DNA from: CBDAUN01 sp965214875
GTDB lineage: Bacteria; Pseudomonadota; Gammaproteobacteria; Arenicellales; JAJDZL01
Length of the DNA stretch: 64,000 nucleotides
Reading direction: 5' to 3'
NCBI GenBank assembly: GCA_965214875.1
Contig: OZ243980.1
Location: forward strand, 2,604,001-2,668,000
Numbering within the stretch: the stretch's first letter is position 1; each line of letters begins with the position of its first letter. Under the pieces are notes generated by a model. The model did no database searches. It saw only the letters and a program-made list of their open reading frames with translations, and was not told the origin of the DNA. The position numbers were made by a program, and so were the translations under genes. Of the stretch, positions 36,998-46,084 are shown in pieces.

Positions 36998-37120
36998 ATC
37001 CCACACATTGACGAAGATTTCGCGAAAGTAAATTTTTGTGAACCTGCGAAAAACTGCGAGCATGCCCAAGATTGTTGATCGACCAAGGCGATTTGATACG
37101 CCGTAGCTACTGTAAATCAA

Positions 37121-38401
37121 TTAATGAAACATCGGGGGCTGGCTCGTCAAAATCAAACTGATTGGTATGGCGAACAGCTTGACTCCTTGCTGAGTAAACG
37201 GAAGAACCTGTTTGCCGGTATAAAGCAGAACACCGTGCGTGAACGAGTTTCCGGCGTATTTTGCCAGAGCAAACAAACCGCTGAAGTCGCGACTGCTCAC
37301 AGTTGCTGAGGCTTTAATCTCAACTCCGACAATTGAGCCATGATGGGGTTCCAAAACAAAGTCAACTTCATTTTGGTGCTTGTTACGATAAAAGTAAAAC
37401 CTCGGCGTGACTTGCGACCAACCGGCGTGCTTGCAAAACTCCATGAATGTCCAATTCTCAAGCAAGTAGCCGTAGTGGCGGCTGGCCAGCATCTGACTGT
37501 CTGTGCGGATCCCCAGTAGGTGGCAAGCCAGTCCTGTGTCGACGAAGTGCAGCTTTGAAGATTGCAACGCTAATCGCTTAGAGGGATTCTTGACGTATGG
37601 CGAAATTCTGCGAATGATGAACATCAACTCGAGAACCTCGATGTAGGCTTTGATTGTCTTGTCGTTCAAAGCAAGATCATTGGCTATGCTGGCGTATTTC
37701 AATAGATTGCCACTGATTCCGGCAAGATGGTAGATCAATGCGCGCAGCTTCGGCTCATAGTCGCCTTTAGCAAAGTGCGTCGAAGCAAAGTCTTTGAAGA
37801 TTCGCCCTTGGATGTATGAGTCGAACCAATAATTTCTTGCTCTTACGCCTTTGCCGACCAAAGCAGGATAACCGCCATTGATAATCATGGAGGCATAGTC
37901 CTCTCGACTGATGAACGGCGCATTGCCAGATTGAAAATCACCGTCCAGCAAGTAGTCGATCATGTTTCTAGAACTGTCTGAGATTTCACCATGTGAAAGC
38001 GGATATAGCGTCAGTCTAGCCATGTGGCCAGGCAAAGATTCTTGGGTGCGAGCCGAACGGAAAATATCGGATGAGCCTGTCAGAAGAAATTTGCCATTCG
38101 CTCCGATAGGCAAGGCATCAGACGCTTCCTTTATAGCTGGAATCAAATTTGGAGCATACTGGAATTCGTCAAGCACAACATTATCTTTTTCAAGCGACTG
38201 GATGAATCCATGGGGGTCAAATTCAATCGCCGAGCGCACAGCTGCATCATCAAGCGTAATGAAGCGGCGATCAGTCTTTTTGGCAATCATGCGCGCGAGT
38301 GTGGTTTTTCCCGATTGCCTCGGACCGTTCAAATAGACGATCCTAAACTCTGCTAAAAGCTCTTCCACCCTCTCTTGAATTTTTCTAGGATAGAATTTCA
38401 T
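37121..38401 (-). CDS. AAA_14 / DUF4143 family ATPase
   Basis: 426-residue ATPase. Walker A GPRQSGKT is at residues 26-33, Walker B is in NVVLDEFQY, sensor-like LLTGSSDIF follows. The C-terminal DUF4143 half contains NGGYPALV, VKNPSKRLALQSSKLHFVDTGLACHLLG and a nuclease-fold-like EVDFVLE with VEIKA near the end. Such proteins are common in accessory DNA and next to TA systems; their substrate is not known. Intact. Confidence 0.88.
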   Translation of the reverse strand: MKFYPRKIQERVEELLAEFRIVYLNGPRQSGKTTLARMIAKKTDRRFITLDDAAVRSAIEFDPHGFIQSLEKDNVVLDEFQYAPNLIPAIKEASDALPIGANGKFLLTGSSDIFRSARTQESLPGHMARLTLYPLSHGEISDSSRNMIDYLLDGDFQSGNAPFISREDYASMIINGGYPALVGKGVRARNYWFDSYIQGRIFKDFASTHFAKGDYEPKLRALIYHLAGISGNLLKYASIANDLALNDKTIKAYIEVLELMFIIRRISPYVKNPSKRLALQSSKLHFVDTGLACHLLGIRTDSQMLASRHYGYLLENWTFMEFCKHAGWSQVTPRFYFYRNKHQNEVDFVLEPHHGSIVGVEIKASATVSSRDFSGLFALAKYAGNSFTHGVLLYTGKQVLPFTQQGVKLFAIPISLILTSQPPMFH

Positions 38402-38640
38402 AATTGTAGTTTCTAGTAAACCAATAACGATTTCTAAACAAATCGCTATTACTCGAATTAGAAATTATATTACGAATATTCTAGATTAATAATACGAGTT
38501 ATACAATAATATATTGCGATATATCACGCTATTCGGATATGGAATCCTTGCGATTTGCGCTGGAAATATTGCCGCAACGGAAAATCCGGTTGCCGTTAGG
38601 TTTGAATATTGGCTCGTCGAGCGAATCAATCGCCAAGCCA

Positions 38641-39037
38641 TTAAATGATGCAACGACGGATATCGGTTTTACTGAAATCTTCACCCTTAAATAACAAGGG
38701 TTGATTGAGAATACGAGCCAGAGCGTACGAAAAACAATCACAAATATTCAAACTGGCGGGGTGTCGTCCTTTGCCAAATTGAGAATATGCCCTTTGTGCA
38801 GCTCGCGCTTGTATGGATTCGACTTCATGAAATCGAATGCTAGCTTCGGCAGCAAATAAATCTAAACTCCTGCACACCTCTTATGCCATATCGAGTTTCG
38901 AGGACTATTGATATCTCAACTGAGGTAACTACCGATATGTTTCGACTGGAGGATGACTCTATTGCCTGAACAAAGTCCTCTCTTTCCGGCTCATTTTGAA
39001 AAATAGCGATAACGGCCGATGTGTCAATAACCATCAA
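38641..39037 (-). pseudogene. vapC: VapC-type PIN ribonuclease toxin, frameshifted
   Basis: The N-terminus MMVIDTSAVIAIFQNEPER runs from 39037 in one frame to VVTSVEISIVLETRYGIRG; near 38885-38875 the reading must shift by one base to continue as RSLDLFAAEASIRF and AQRAYSQFGKGRHPASLNICDCFSYALA, ending FKGEDFSKTDI. Joined, this is a full PIN domain of about 130 residues with the catalytic acidic residues (IDTS, E in VEIS, DCFSYA). Its start overlaps the vapB stop (ATGA). Either an inactivated toxin or a base error at one site. Confidence 0.85.
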
Positions 39038-39288
39038 ACTGGCAGTCCATCGTCATCGTAAGGCAATATCTCATTAATATTTCGATTGTCTAGTACCGGC
39101 AGGGCCGCGCAGCGGCACGCAATTTCGTTCAATCTATCCGCAAGGCTTACACCTCCGCGTTCGGACTTTACTCGTTCCAACCTTTCCTTCAATGCGACTT
39201 TGATAGTGCTTGTTTTGGTTTCACCAGTTAGCTCCGCCAATTGCGCAGCCAATTTTTCAACCTCTTGATTTCTAATGTTTAGTGCCAT
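39034..39288 (-). CDS. vapB: VapB-type antitoxin (PSK_trans_fac family)
   Basis: 84-residue antitoxin from MALNIRNQEVEKLAAQLAEL with LTGETKTSTIKVALKERLERV, the MetJ/Arc-like DNA-binding part of the Rv0623/PSK family. The C-terminus (ILPYDDDGLPV) should bind the toxin. It is intact although the toxin is frameshifted, which fits toxin loss first. Four-base overlap with vapC. Confidence 0.88.
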   Translation of the reverse strand: MALNIRNQEVEKLAAQLAELTGETKTSTIKVALKERLERVKSERGGVSLADRLNEIACRCAALPVLDNRNINEILPYDDDGLPV

Positions 39289-39702
39289 TATTCATCATGT
39301 GTAGTAAATTTCACCTATTGTAACATCCAACGCATCAGCAACTTTAGTTTTCATGCTGTCCAAATCGGCAATCAGATTCAAATTTTCTTATGATTTGAAC
39401 ACTGGATGCCCCGTTATCTGAATATGGATTATTAGATATATGAATGCTTCGGCACCAATATCGAGGACAGATACCGACCAGCCATCCTTAGCTATGACCA
39501 AGGATTTAGTTTTCAGCGAGTGAATCGATTGCAAAGCATAAAAAAGTAGATTTGCAACTTGTCGATATTGAAGAATTCATGATTTTGGTTTTTCCACGGC
39601 AACGCGGTCGCCGGGAACAAGATTTTCCACTCATACCGAATTCTTGAAATGTAGCCGACATAGTTCCATCATCATGTTGCAAAAAGGCACGTTCTATCTC
39701 TT
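39289..39702. other. Intergenic region between VapB and AbiE
   Basis: About 410 AT-rich bases. Short open stretches on either strand have no start signal and no recognised motif; possibly remnants of another small gene. It should contain the vapB promoter. Confidence 0.4.
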
Positions 39703-40620
39703 TTAAACCTCCAGCAATTCACGCAACCGCATCAAGGCCATATCGCGACTTCGCACACTCATCTGACGTATATTGTGCAATTTCCATTGAATTGCAGGCA
39801 ATTGATCAATGCCGCTGTAAGGCAATTGACTCCAATCGGGGTCGCCTTTTTTGATTGAGATTAGAAATTTTCGTTCATTGTGAGTAAGAGCATTCAATGC
39901 CCATGCAATGAGTCTATTTCTAGCTCCCTCCAGCTCGCTCAATTGCACCGCTTGATTCGTCATACCAACAAATTGCTGCATAAATGGGTATTTGAGCTCT
40001 ATCTTGTTCGGGGAAAGAAGCTCTGCAATCGGGCGATTGCTACTGGCTAAATAGACGACGAATGCATGCCGAACATTTTCAGGAATGGCTCCTTCAGATT
40101 GAAACAACATGACATCAAATAAATCTCGCGGATGTTGGCGGTCCAAAGCGGCGCAAAATTTACTTCCGTACAATTCTGCGACGGCTAATCGAGAAACCTT
40201 CACAAAGGTATCGTAATCCTTTTGAGCTGCGATGCAAATGTTGCTATCGACAGGGCCGAACAAACTTCCACGAACGACATTGTTTGTTTCAATTTTGACC
40301 TGCGCTTGGCCTAGTCTAATGAGCAACTTGTTGTCATGAAAGCACAGTTGCGCTGATGTGATCGTTTTACGAATATGTCTCGCAATGACTGTCATTCCAG
40401 AACGAATTTTGGAAAGTGCAATTTCGCGTTGTGTTATTGGAAGGTAAGCCAAGTCGATATCAACTGAAATTCTCGGCATATTCTGATAAAACAAGTTGAT
40501 CGCAGTTCCCCCTTTTAATGCAAAATCGGGCACCTGCGCAACTGCCGGAAGACATCGAAGCAGCAGTTCAAATTGTGATCTGTAAAATTCGGAGATCTTC
40601 AAAATAAGATTGCCATTCAA
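39703..40620 (-). CDS. AbiEii-type nucleotidyltransferase toxin
   Basis: Toxin of a type IV-like AbiE toxin-antitoxin/abortive infection system, 305 residues. The DNA polymerase beta-like fold is visible as LKGGTAINLFY (residues 35-45) and RISVDIDLAYL with Asp54 and Asp56, then AELYGSKFCAALDRQHPRDLFDV, a hallmark of the family. AbiEii proteins transfer nucleotides to RNA acceptors such as tRNA in characterised cases. It starts with a 4-base overlap with the antitoxin gene. Intact. Confidence 0.92.
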   Translation of the reverse strand: MNGNLILKISEFYRSQFELLLRCLPAVAQVPDFALKGGTAINLFYQNMPRISVDIDLAYLPITQREIALSKIRSGMTVIARHIRKTITSAQLCFHDNKLLIRLGQAQVKIETNNVVRGSLFGPVDSNICIAAQKDYDTFVKVSRLAVAELYGSKFCAALDRQHPRDLFDVMLFQSEGAIPENVRHAFVVYLASSNRPIAELLSPNKIELKYPFMQQFVGMTNQAVQLSELEGARNRLIAWALNALTHNERKFLISIKKGDPDWSQLPYSGIDQLPAIQWKLHNIRQMSVRSRDMALMRLRELLEV

Positions 40621-41366
40621 ACCGTATCAGCAACAACCAAATCGTACTTGGGCTTCAATTCTCCTCCCGCATGAATGGTGCGACGACCCGCCCCAAAATC
40701 AACAGTAGACATATCCAGATGTTCCGCGCATGGAAGTTCCAGTTCTTCGGCTATATGCATGAAAAGCCGCTTAACTTTGACCGACGTGCAATTATCGAGA
40801 ATCTGCTGCACAACATGGGGACGAAGAGTGGTTAGGGATACCATGATTTGCAATGCCTCCTCGTAAGATTGCCGCTTTGGTACAAGGTATAACATTTCGA
40901 AAGCCGCAAGTTCCAACGATGCGGTGGTAATTTCAATGCCATCTACTTCTACAATTGATGTGTAATCATCGCGATGCTGGAATACACCAGTTGCCACAAG
41001 CGTAACTGAATGCGACCATTGATGATTGCTAAACCATGCAGGGAGTTTTAGCCCGCGGTTGCCGAACAGAATTATTCCTCGCCCTGCAAGCGCAAGATAG
41101 TGAGCATGGCCTCGAAGTTCCATAGCCGTGATCGCGCCAAGATGCAAGTCTAATTTAAGTTGCGAACGCAGAGCATGAACGCCACCTGCCCAGTTCACGT
41201 TTGACCCAGTTCGCACATAGGCACCATGACCCAGTCGGGCCAGCCACCCAGACTCCACATACTTGCTGGCCAACCGATGGTCTACGCCTTCATGATTTAA
41301 CCATTTTGCGGTTGCTACAGTGTTGCTTGGCCACTTCTGCAACAATTGGTTGATTTTAGTAGTCAA
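40617..41366 (-). CDS. AbiEi-type antitoxin/repressor
   Basis: 249-residue antitoxin of the AbiE system. An N-terminal winged-helix part (INQLLQKWPSNTVATAKWL with LGHGAYVRTG) binds promoter DNA in the family, and the C-terminal part has YTSIVEVDGIEITTASLELAAFEMLYLVP. It overlaps the toxin start by 4 bases. The pair is complete and probably functional. Confidence 0.9.
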   Translation of the reverse strand: MTTKINQLLQKWPSNTVATAKWLNHEGVDHRLASKYVESGWLARLGHGAYVRTGSNVNWAGGVHALRSQLKLDLHLGAITAMELRGHAHYLALAGRGIILFGNRGLKLPAWFSNHQWSHSVTLVATGVFQHRDDYTSIVEVDGIEITTASLELAAFEMLYLVPKRQSYEEALQIMVSLTTLRPHVVQQILDNCTSVKVKRLFMHIAEELELPCAEHLDMSTVDFGAGRRTIHAGGELKPKYDLVVADTV

Positions 41367-41402
41367 TCTATTTTTTCAATGTTGGGTTAAATATTAAGGT
41401 TA

Positions 41403-41520
41403 TAGTGCAGCGCGTAGCGTTGACATTAGCCAGTTCGAACGCGCCGCAGCAAGGGCGCAGCACTCGCATATATGGAAGTATCCCGAAGACCCGATTAAGC
41501 TGCTTCGAAACAGCTTAATT
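41403..41520. repeat. 118-bp direct repeat, copy A
   Basis: About 80% identical to 41846-41964 in the same orientation, sharing for example GTTGAC, TAGCCAGTTCGAA, GCGCCGCA and CATATATGGAA. GCGGCGC/GCGCCGC-type arms can fold into a hairpin. It is non-coding as far as I can see. Its end coincides with the MITE start. Confidence 0.7.
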
Positions 41521-41752
41521 AGCGCCTGCCAGAAAACTCTGATTTTGCATTAAAAATATTGTTTCTATTGAAGTTTTAATGAGATATGTCTTTTGAAGAT
41601 TTAGCCGTATTTAGCCCATTCTAATCGATTTCGACCGCATCGTGCGATCGCAGGACCGATTTTCGAAGATCTTCGGTTTCTCATCTGATAAAAAATTAAA
41701 TCAAAACAATAGCTTTAATGCGGCATTAGAGTTTTCTGGCAGACACTAATTA
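41516..41752. mobile_element. 237-bp MITE-like element
   Basis: The first 25 bases, starting TAATTAGCGCCTGCCAG, and the last 25, in reverse complement starting TAATTAGTGTCTGCCAG, differ at only two positions; similarity continues inward towards GCATTAAA. The inside is AT-rich and has no ORF. TAATTA at both ends is palindromic and could include a target duplication. This structure is that of a non-autonomous transposon; no matching transposase is in the window. Confidence 0.7.
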
Positions 41753-41845
41753 CTAAATGAATTTTTCGAAACTTGTTTATATATTTCTTTATAAGTCGCT
41801 TTATAAGCGATATATTTTAATATATTTAATCTTTAATACTAAAGC

Positions 41846-41964
41846 TAGTGCGGCGCGTAACGTTGACGTTAGCCAGTTCGAAGGCGCCGCAACAAGGGCG
41901 CAACACTCACATATATGGAAAAGTATTCCGATGACTCAATTAAACTGTCGAAAGCGGTCTAATT
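41846..41964. repeat. 118-bp direct repeat, copy B
   Basis: Second copy of the repeat at 41403-41520, with the same central TAGCCAGTTCGAA and GGCGCCGCAACAAGGGCG. Copy B ends at TAATT without a MITE, so copy A may show where the MITE entered. The surrounding 41753-41845 and 41965-42211 hold no gene. Confidence 0.7.
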
Positions 41965-42211
41965 CAAAATGGCATTCTTCATCCAAATCGATTTATCACC
42001 GACTTCACGTTTTACAATCGCCTTGGAACGTAAGCTATTGCCCGAGCACTCTGTACATTCGACAAACTGCAAAGCTATGGTATTTGAAAATTTGGACTGT
42101 CACCATGCCTCGTCGGTCCACACCTAATCTTTCTCGGAACATAGGCTGTTAGGTATTGCCGATTCGGTGCTGATCAAGGCTTCAAACCGGGTACTTCTTT
42201 GTGATTTGCAC

Positions 42212-43516
42212 CTATTCGGGGTATAGTCCCGCCCTTTTCGACAATTCCATGATCAACTCTTCTTGCACATGGATATTTTCGTCGAATCCTGCCTCTTCAA
42301 TCAGCGGCAAGCTGTTCCAGCCTGTATTCAATCCCAGAAAGTGGTAAAAAAACAGCTCATCTTGAGCAGCATAACATGCGTCAATCCGCGCTTTCGGCAG
42401 CCGATCACCAATGAATCGACCGAACACTTCTCGCATGACCTTTGCGAAAATGAACTTCAGCCGATGCGCAAGACCGTACCGCTTCGAAAATTCCTTGTTT
42501 TTCTCTGATGCAGTACGATGTGTAGCGTTGTAGCCAATCTTGTCGAACTGATAGACATATTTCATGCGTCCAATTTCATTCCATGACTCACCAGTAAGCG
42601 AGTAGCCTGTCTTTTTGAATCGATACGAAAATTCAAAGCATCGCGGAGGGTCAGTCCGCGGCTGATCAGCAATATTGGGAATAAGGCGCTGTGAAAAGGC
42701 GATCGCACCAAGCTCTGATTTGCTAAGCCGATCAGAAACGTAGTCGAGCAAGCATCCGCCATCAGGTTTAACAAGGTACTCGTCAATGTCCATATTGAGG
42801 CAATAGCCACCTCGCTCGCCGAACAGTAGCCGTGTATGGTTGAGCGACCCCTGTTGAGCATACTCATACGGCGGAACCCCGTATGGGAACGGCCAATCAA
42901 TAAAGATGATTTCCGCTTCAGCTTCTAGTTCAGGCAAGCGAGCAAGCAGTGCATCGCGGTCGCGGCTGCCATTGTCATATAGGATAAGGCGCTGCACACC
43001 GTGTAGCCGAACATGCCAGTGCAACCAATCTCGGATCCATTCGAAGGGGTTCTCCTTTTGCAGTGTCGACATCGTCAAGCGTACGCTACCGTGTTTTGCC
43101 GATTCCGCGCCCGCGATATCCCAATCCACTTCGACCTGTGTAGAAAAAGTCTTGAACTTCAGTTCGACAACAGTCGCACCGCCACTGCTATTCGGCAGCT
43201 CTTCGGTTTCAAGAAAAACGATGCGCTCAATTTCGTAGAGCTGGAACTGCATTGGCGCACCATCAGCGAAAACCTGCATAGGCAACAGCTCTTGCTTGAA
43301 ATTGAACAGGCGCGGACCGACTGCATGCAAGCGTCGTCCATACGGGCCTTTGAATATGTCGTAGAAGATTGTCCTAGTGTCGATGCGTTGCCTTTCTTGC
43401 TCCGTGAATGGCGTTGGCGGCCCAATCTCCCTGACAATACCGCTGTCAGCAGGAACAACTACAGGCTTAGGTTGATAGATCAGCATGGGCAGCGAACTTG
43501 AGTGCCGATTTCCCAT
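42212..43516 (-). CDS. Glycosyltransferase family 92-like protein
   Basis: 434-residue protein with the GT92 (DUF23-like) arrangement: EWIRDWLHWHVRLHGVQRLILYDNGS, then QGSLNHTRLLFG and the metal-binding NMDIDEYLV. HWHVRLHGV/LYDNGS and the D-D-E pattern are the family's donor-binding core. No signal or membrane segment is evident. ATG 43516 is used; ATG 43486 (MLIYQPKP) is equally possible. It is third of the sugar transferase-like genes in this island; its acceptor is unknown. Confidence 0.8.
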   Translation of the reverse strand: MGNRHSSSLPMLIYQPKPVVVPADSGIVREIGPPTPFTEQERQRIDTRTIFYDIFKGPYGRRLHAVGPRLFNFKQELLPMQVFADGAPMQFQLYEIERIVFLETEELPNSSGGATVVELKFKTFSTQVEVDWDIAGAESAKHGSVRLTMSTLQKENPFEWIRDWLHWHVRLHGVQRLILYDNGSRDRDALLARLPELEAEAEIIFIDWPFPYGVPPYEYAQQGSLNHTRLLFGERGGYCLNMDIDEYLVKPDGGCLLDYVSDRLSKSELGAIAFSQRLIPNIADQPRTDPPRCFEFSYRFKKTGYSLTGESWNEIGRMKYVYQFDKIGYNATHRTASEKNKEFSKRYGLAHRLKFIFAKVMREVFGRFIGDRLPKARIDACYAAQDELFFYHFLGLNTGWNSLPLIEEAGFDENIHVQEELIMELSKRAGLYPE

Positions 43517-43570
43517 CGACTTCTAGCACGAACCTTCCCCTGCAATGATTGCAGAATCATTGGTAATCGC

Positions 43571-44200
43571 TCAATACAATGCCCCAACTTGCGCCAAGAA
43601 TATTCTCTGACCTCCATGACCAGGATGGCGCACCTTGACATGAGCCAACCCGCCTTCGTGCCGCTCGGCGACGCAGGCAGCATCGTTACCCAGCGAAACG
43701 AGTCTGCGCGGGTTCAACATGTCAATCAGCTCTGACAAAAGTTCCTCGCCTAGATTTCTTTCTTTCGCAGTATGCGGTCGATTGCTCAACGGCTGATCAC
43801 TGAAATGCGGGTGAAGCGGAAACACATTCCAGAGGAAAACATTGGTTTTGATTGCAGCCAGCGCAAGCCATACCGCGGCGGCAGTCTGCTCCTTGATGGG
43901 ATCAGTTCTGACCGGCAACGTTTCGATTTCGACATTCCAGCGGCTGCCGTGGCGCGGCAAATGAATATCGTCAGTCAGCGCCAGTCCAGTTCGACGGCCT
44001 CCGCGATGCCCCAAATCTCGGCCAATCCAGATCGAGTCGACTTCCGAACAGGCGGCTGATTGCAATATGGCGGTCAAGTTTTTGCGCCGAAGGCACGGCG
44101 CATCTTTGCGGTCATGCAGCAGGCACGTATCGCGATAGGGATTAAACACATGGTCGAGGCTTATGCCGCAGATTTCGCCTACAAAAAGCTCAGGAGTCAT
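43571..44200 (-). CDS. Uracil-DNA glycosylase superfamily protein
   Basis: 209 residues. FNPY in DHVFNPYRD, WIGRDLGHRGGRRTGLALTDD and FLWNVFPLHPH with SNRPHTAKER and RRLVSLGND follow the order seen in UDG-fold proteins: a substrate loop, the GxxxGxxGG-type segment and the NxFP block. It matches the widespread small UDG-like family in accessory DNA rather than Ung. Some UDG-fold proteins act in defence against modified phage DNA, but repair is equally possible. It lies between GT92 and the zeta toxin. Intact. Confidence 0.75.
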   Translation of the reverse strand: MTPELFVGEICGISLDHVFNPYRDTCLLHDRKDAPCLRRKNLTAILQSAACSEVDSIWIGRDLGHRGGRRTGLALTDDIHLPRHGSRWNVEIETLPVRTDPIKEQTAAAVWLALAAIKTNVFLWNVFPLHPHFSDQPLSNRPHTAKERNLGEELLSELIDMLNPRRLVSLGNDAACVAERHEGGLAHVKVRHPGHGGQRIFLAQVGALY

Positions 44201-44301
44201 GAGATTTACTTAGGTTGCAAGCTCTGCCCGTCTTCGCTGCCACGAGACAATCTAGGTCTCCTGCGAGACTGCACCTTGCGCCAAGGCAGGCAGTTCCACT
44301 C

Positions 44302-44868
44302 TCAAGCAATGGAGTTCGTTCTATGTTGGGCGCTGACGACCCATTCCGGGGCATCTGGGTGTATTCGCCAGACTCGCCGAATAATCTCACCAACTATGCG
44401 ATATGGCGAATCTGGATCAGCGTTGTCGTAGAAATAGGTTTCATCGGCTTCCGAGATGGCAAGCGGCAGATTAGCATGTGAACGAAAAAACCGGCGTCGC
44501 ACGTCAATCTCAGGTATGCCATGTCCTCCCAAATTGACACGATTACGAATTCTATTAAGCGCCTGTTCGGGAGAAGCCACCGAGACATAATGAAGTTCTA
44601 CTCGATACCCTTTTCTTCGAGCATCTCTCATATGATGAAGAACAGTTTGCCCGGATAAGGTTGTTTCGATCAGATGCGAACGGCATACATCAACCGCAGA
44701 CCTGCGCCGACGCAAAGCCTCACGTCCCGCCGTCACGGGATTAGATGCATTCATATCTCGAGCGATCGCGTCAGGATCAATCACATCGGTAGTCAAGAAC
44801 TTAGATGTACGGGTGAGCGTTGACTTGCCGCAACCGTTCGGACCTGCTATCACATGAAGGACGGGCAC
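44302..44868 (-). CDS. Zeta-type toxin (P-loop kinase)
   Basis: 188 residues; Walker A GPNGCGKST at positions 9-17, then DPDAIARDMN and ETTLSGQTVLHHMRDARRKGY, the order typical of zeta toxins, which phosphorylate UDP-N-acetylglucosamine and block wall synthesis. RVNLGGHGIPEIDVRRRFFRS is the usual arginine-rich lid region. It lies 11 bases after a 67-residue protein that may be its antitoxin. Intact. Some homologues are not toxic, so toxicity is inference. Confidence 0.85.
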   Translation of the reverse strand: MPVLHVIAGPNGCGKSTLTRTSKFLTTDVIDPDAIARDMNASNPVTAGREALRRRRSAVDVCRSHLIETTLSGQTVLHHMRDARRKGYRVELHYVSVASPEQALNRIRNRVNLGGHGIPEIDVRRRFFRSHANLPLAISEADETYFYDNADPDSPYRIVGEIIRRVWRIHPDAPEWVVSAQHRTNSIA

Positions 44869-44879
44869 AGAAACAGATA

Positions 44880-45083
44880 TCAGACAGACTCTTCATCTGC
44901 AAGTTTAATCACTCTGTCCCCGTTTTTTGAACGCGCAACATACGCACCGTCCGACGAACGAATGCCATAAAGCGTACCTCCGGCCTCAAGCTGTGCTGCG
45001 AGGTCGGCCTTAATTTCATCCTGCCAGCCTGCTGGCCAATCCGGAGGACCTGACAATTTGTCAGTAATAATCAACCTAGCCAT
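44880..45083 (-). CDS. Small protein upstream of zeta toxin, possible antitoxin
   Basis: 67 residues from MARLIITDKLSGPPDWP at 45083, with PAGWQDEIKADLAAQLEAGG and VARSKNGDRVIKL. Not an epsilon antitoxin by sequence, and no known family is recognised. Location, size and acidic character fit an antitoxin for the toxin 11 bases downstream. A longer start at 45122 adds 13 residues but lacks support. 45126-45390 has no supported gene. Confidence 0.6.
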   Translation of the reverse strand: MARLIITDKLSGPPDWPAGWQDEIKADLAAQLEAGGTLYGIRSSDGAYVARSKNGDRVIKLADEESV

Positions 45084-45392
45084 ACCGGATATTTTATACA
45101 AACAGTAAAAAAGACCATACAAAATTTAAAGTTCTTGCGTGACTTGCCAACTACGCTCTCGCAGGGACAGTAATATCTTTAGAGATTGAATATCTTGACA
45201 GATGCCCACCTGAACAAAGAGAAAGTCAAGCAAAATTTTGATTGAAAAATACATTTGCTGATTGCTGCGGCTGCGATCTGATGGAGAAGTAGCTGATAGA
45301 TGATCGCACAGCACACGAACACAGCCGACAACAGACCACTAGGTCTGATTGGGAAATTCTCGCGGCGACCACACGTCAACCGATCCGTATCG

Positions 45393-45794
45393 TTATTCCG
45401 TAAAGTCTCGCATATTGCCGGTAACCAAGACGGCACCGCATGCCGTTGCCAAATAAATCTCGGCGCCGGAGTCGCGTAAACCGAACTGGAGATTCGCCGG
45501 CTCGACCATGACTGCCAATTGCTCAATTCCTCTAATGAGTCCTCTAGCCCCGCGCCGCGAAGCCATCATCGACCTTAGAAATTGCATAATATCAATTACT
45601 TATTATTTTATTTTCTGCAAAGTGATGAAGTGAGGAATCAGTCGAGGGCAACCAATTACATCAATCTATTCTGTCAGAATTGGAGTGGACAGTATGACTT
45701 GATGGTCTCGTAGAACCCTGTCTACGACTCTACCGCAGGTGCCATCCATCATCCCCGCTGATACCAAGACATTGCAGTCCAGCACTACATTCAT
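45393..45794 (-). pseudogene. PIN-domain toxin (PIN_3/COG1569 type), degraded
   Basis: The ATG at 45794 opens MNVVLDCNVLVSAG and VVDRVLRDHQVILSTPILTE, then a TAG at 45666-45668 (codon 43). The same frame goes on briefly, a further stop appears near 45605, and the C-terminus is in another frame (IRGIEQLAVMVEPANLQF, SGAEIYLATACGAVLVTGN), ending at 45393. The catalytic acidic positions (LDCN, AEIYLA) are recognisable. Its start overlaps the stop of the antitoxin. Inactive. Confidence 0.8.
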
Positions 45795-46084
45795 GCTTTA
45801 GGGTGGCGACGCTCACGGCGTGAAGCCGCTATTTCCGTGACTATGTCTTCCATAACCTCTTCCTCGGAGCACTCTGAATGCTGGGTTTGCACTGGCGTGG
45901 ATGCAAGCATCGAGGCAATTCTGTCAGCAACTTCGTTGCGGTCAACCACCTGCTTGGGCTTGAATAGAATCCCGTCGTTAACGCGAACCGCCTCCATGAT
46001 GTCACCCTCCCGAAGATTGATGCCTTAGCGCAACTTGGCCGGAATGGTGACCTGGAACTTGGGCTTGACTTTGACTAGATTCAT
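45791..46084 (-). pseudogene. AbrB/SpoVT-type antitoxin with an in-frame stop
   Basis: From 46084 it reads MNLVKVKPKFQVTIPAKLR, the swapped-hairpin AbrB start, then TAA at 46025-46027 (codon 20), then GINLREGDIMEAVRVNDG and a C-terminal tail to 45791. CAA to TAA would restore a normal sequence. The ATG at 45997 could give a short product without the DNA-binding part. Together with the PIN gene this is a decayed toxin-antitoxin pair. Confidence 0.8.

Noticed and set aside
41403..42165. Integron attC sites near the small-gene island
   Set aside because: GTTAGCC- and GTTAGGT-like heptamers occur, but without the paired inverse cores and imperfect stem layout, and no integrase is present.
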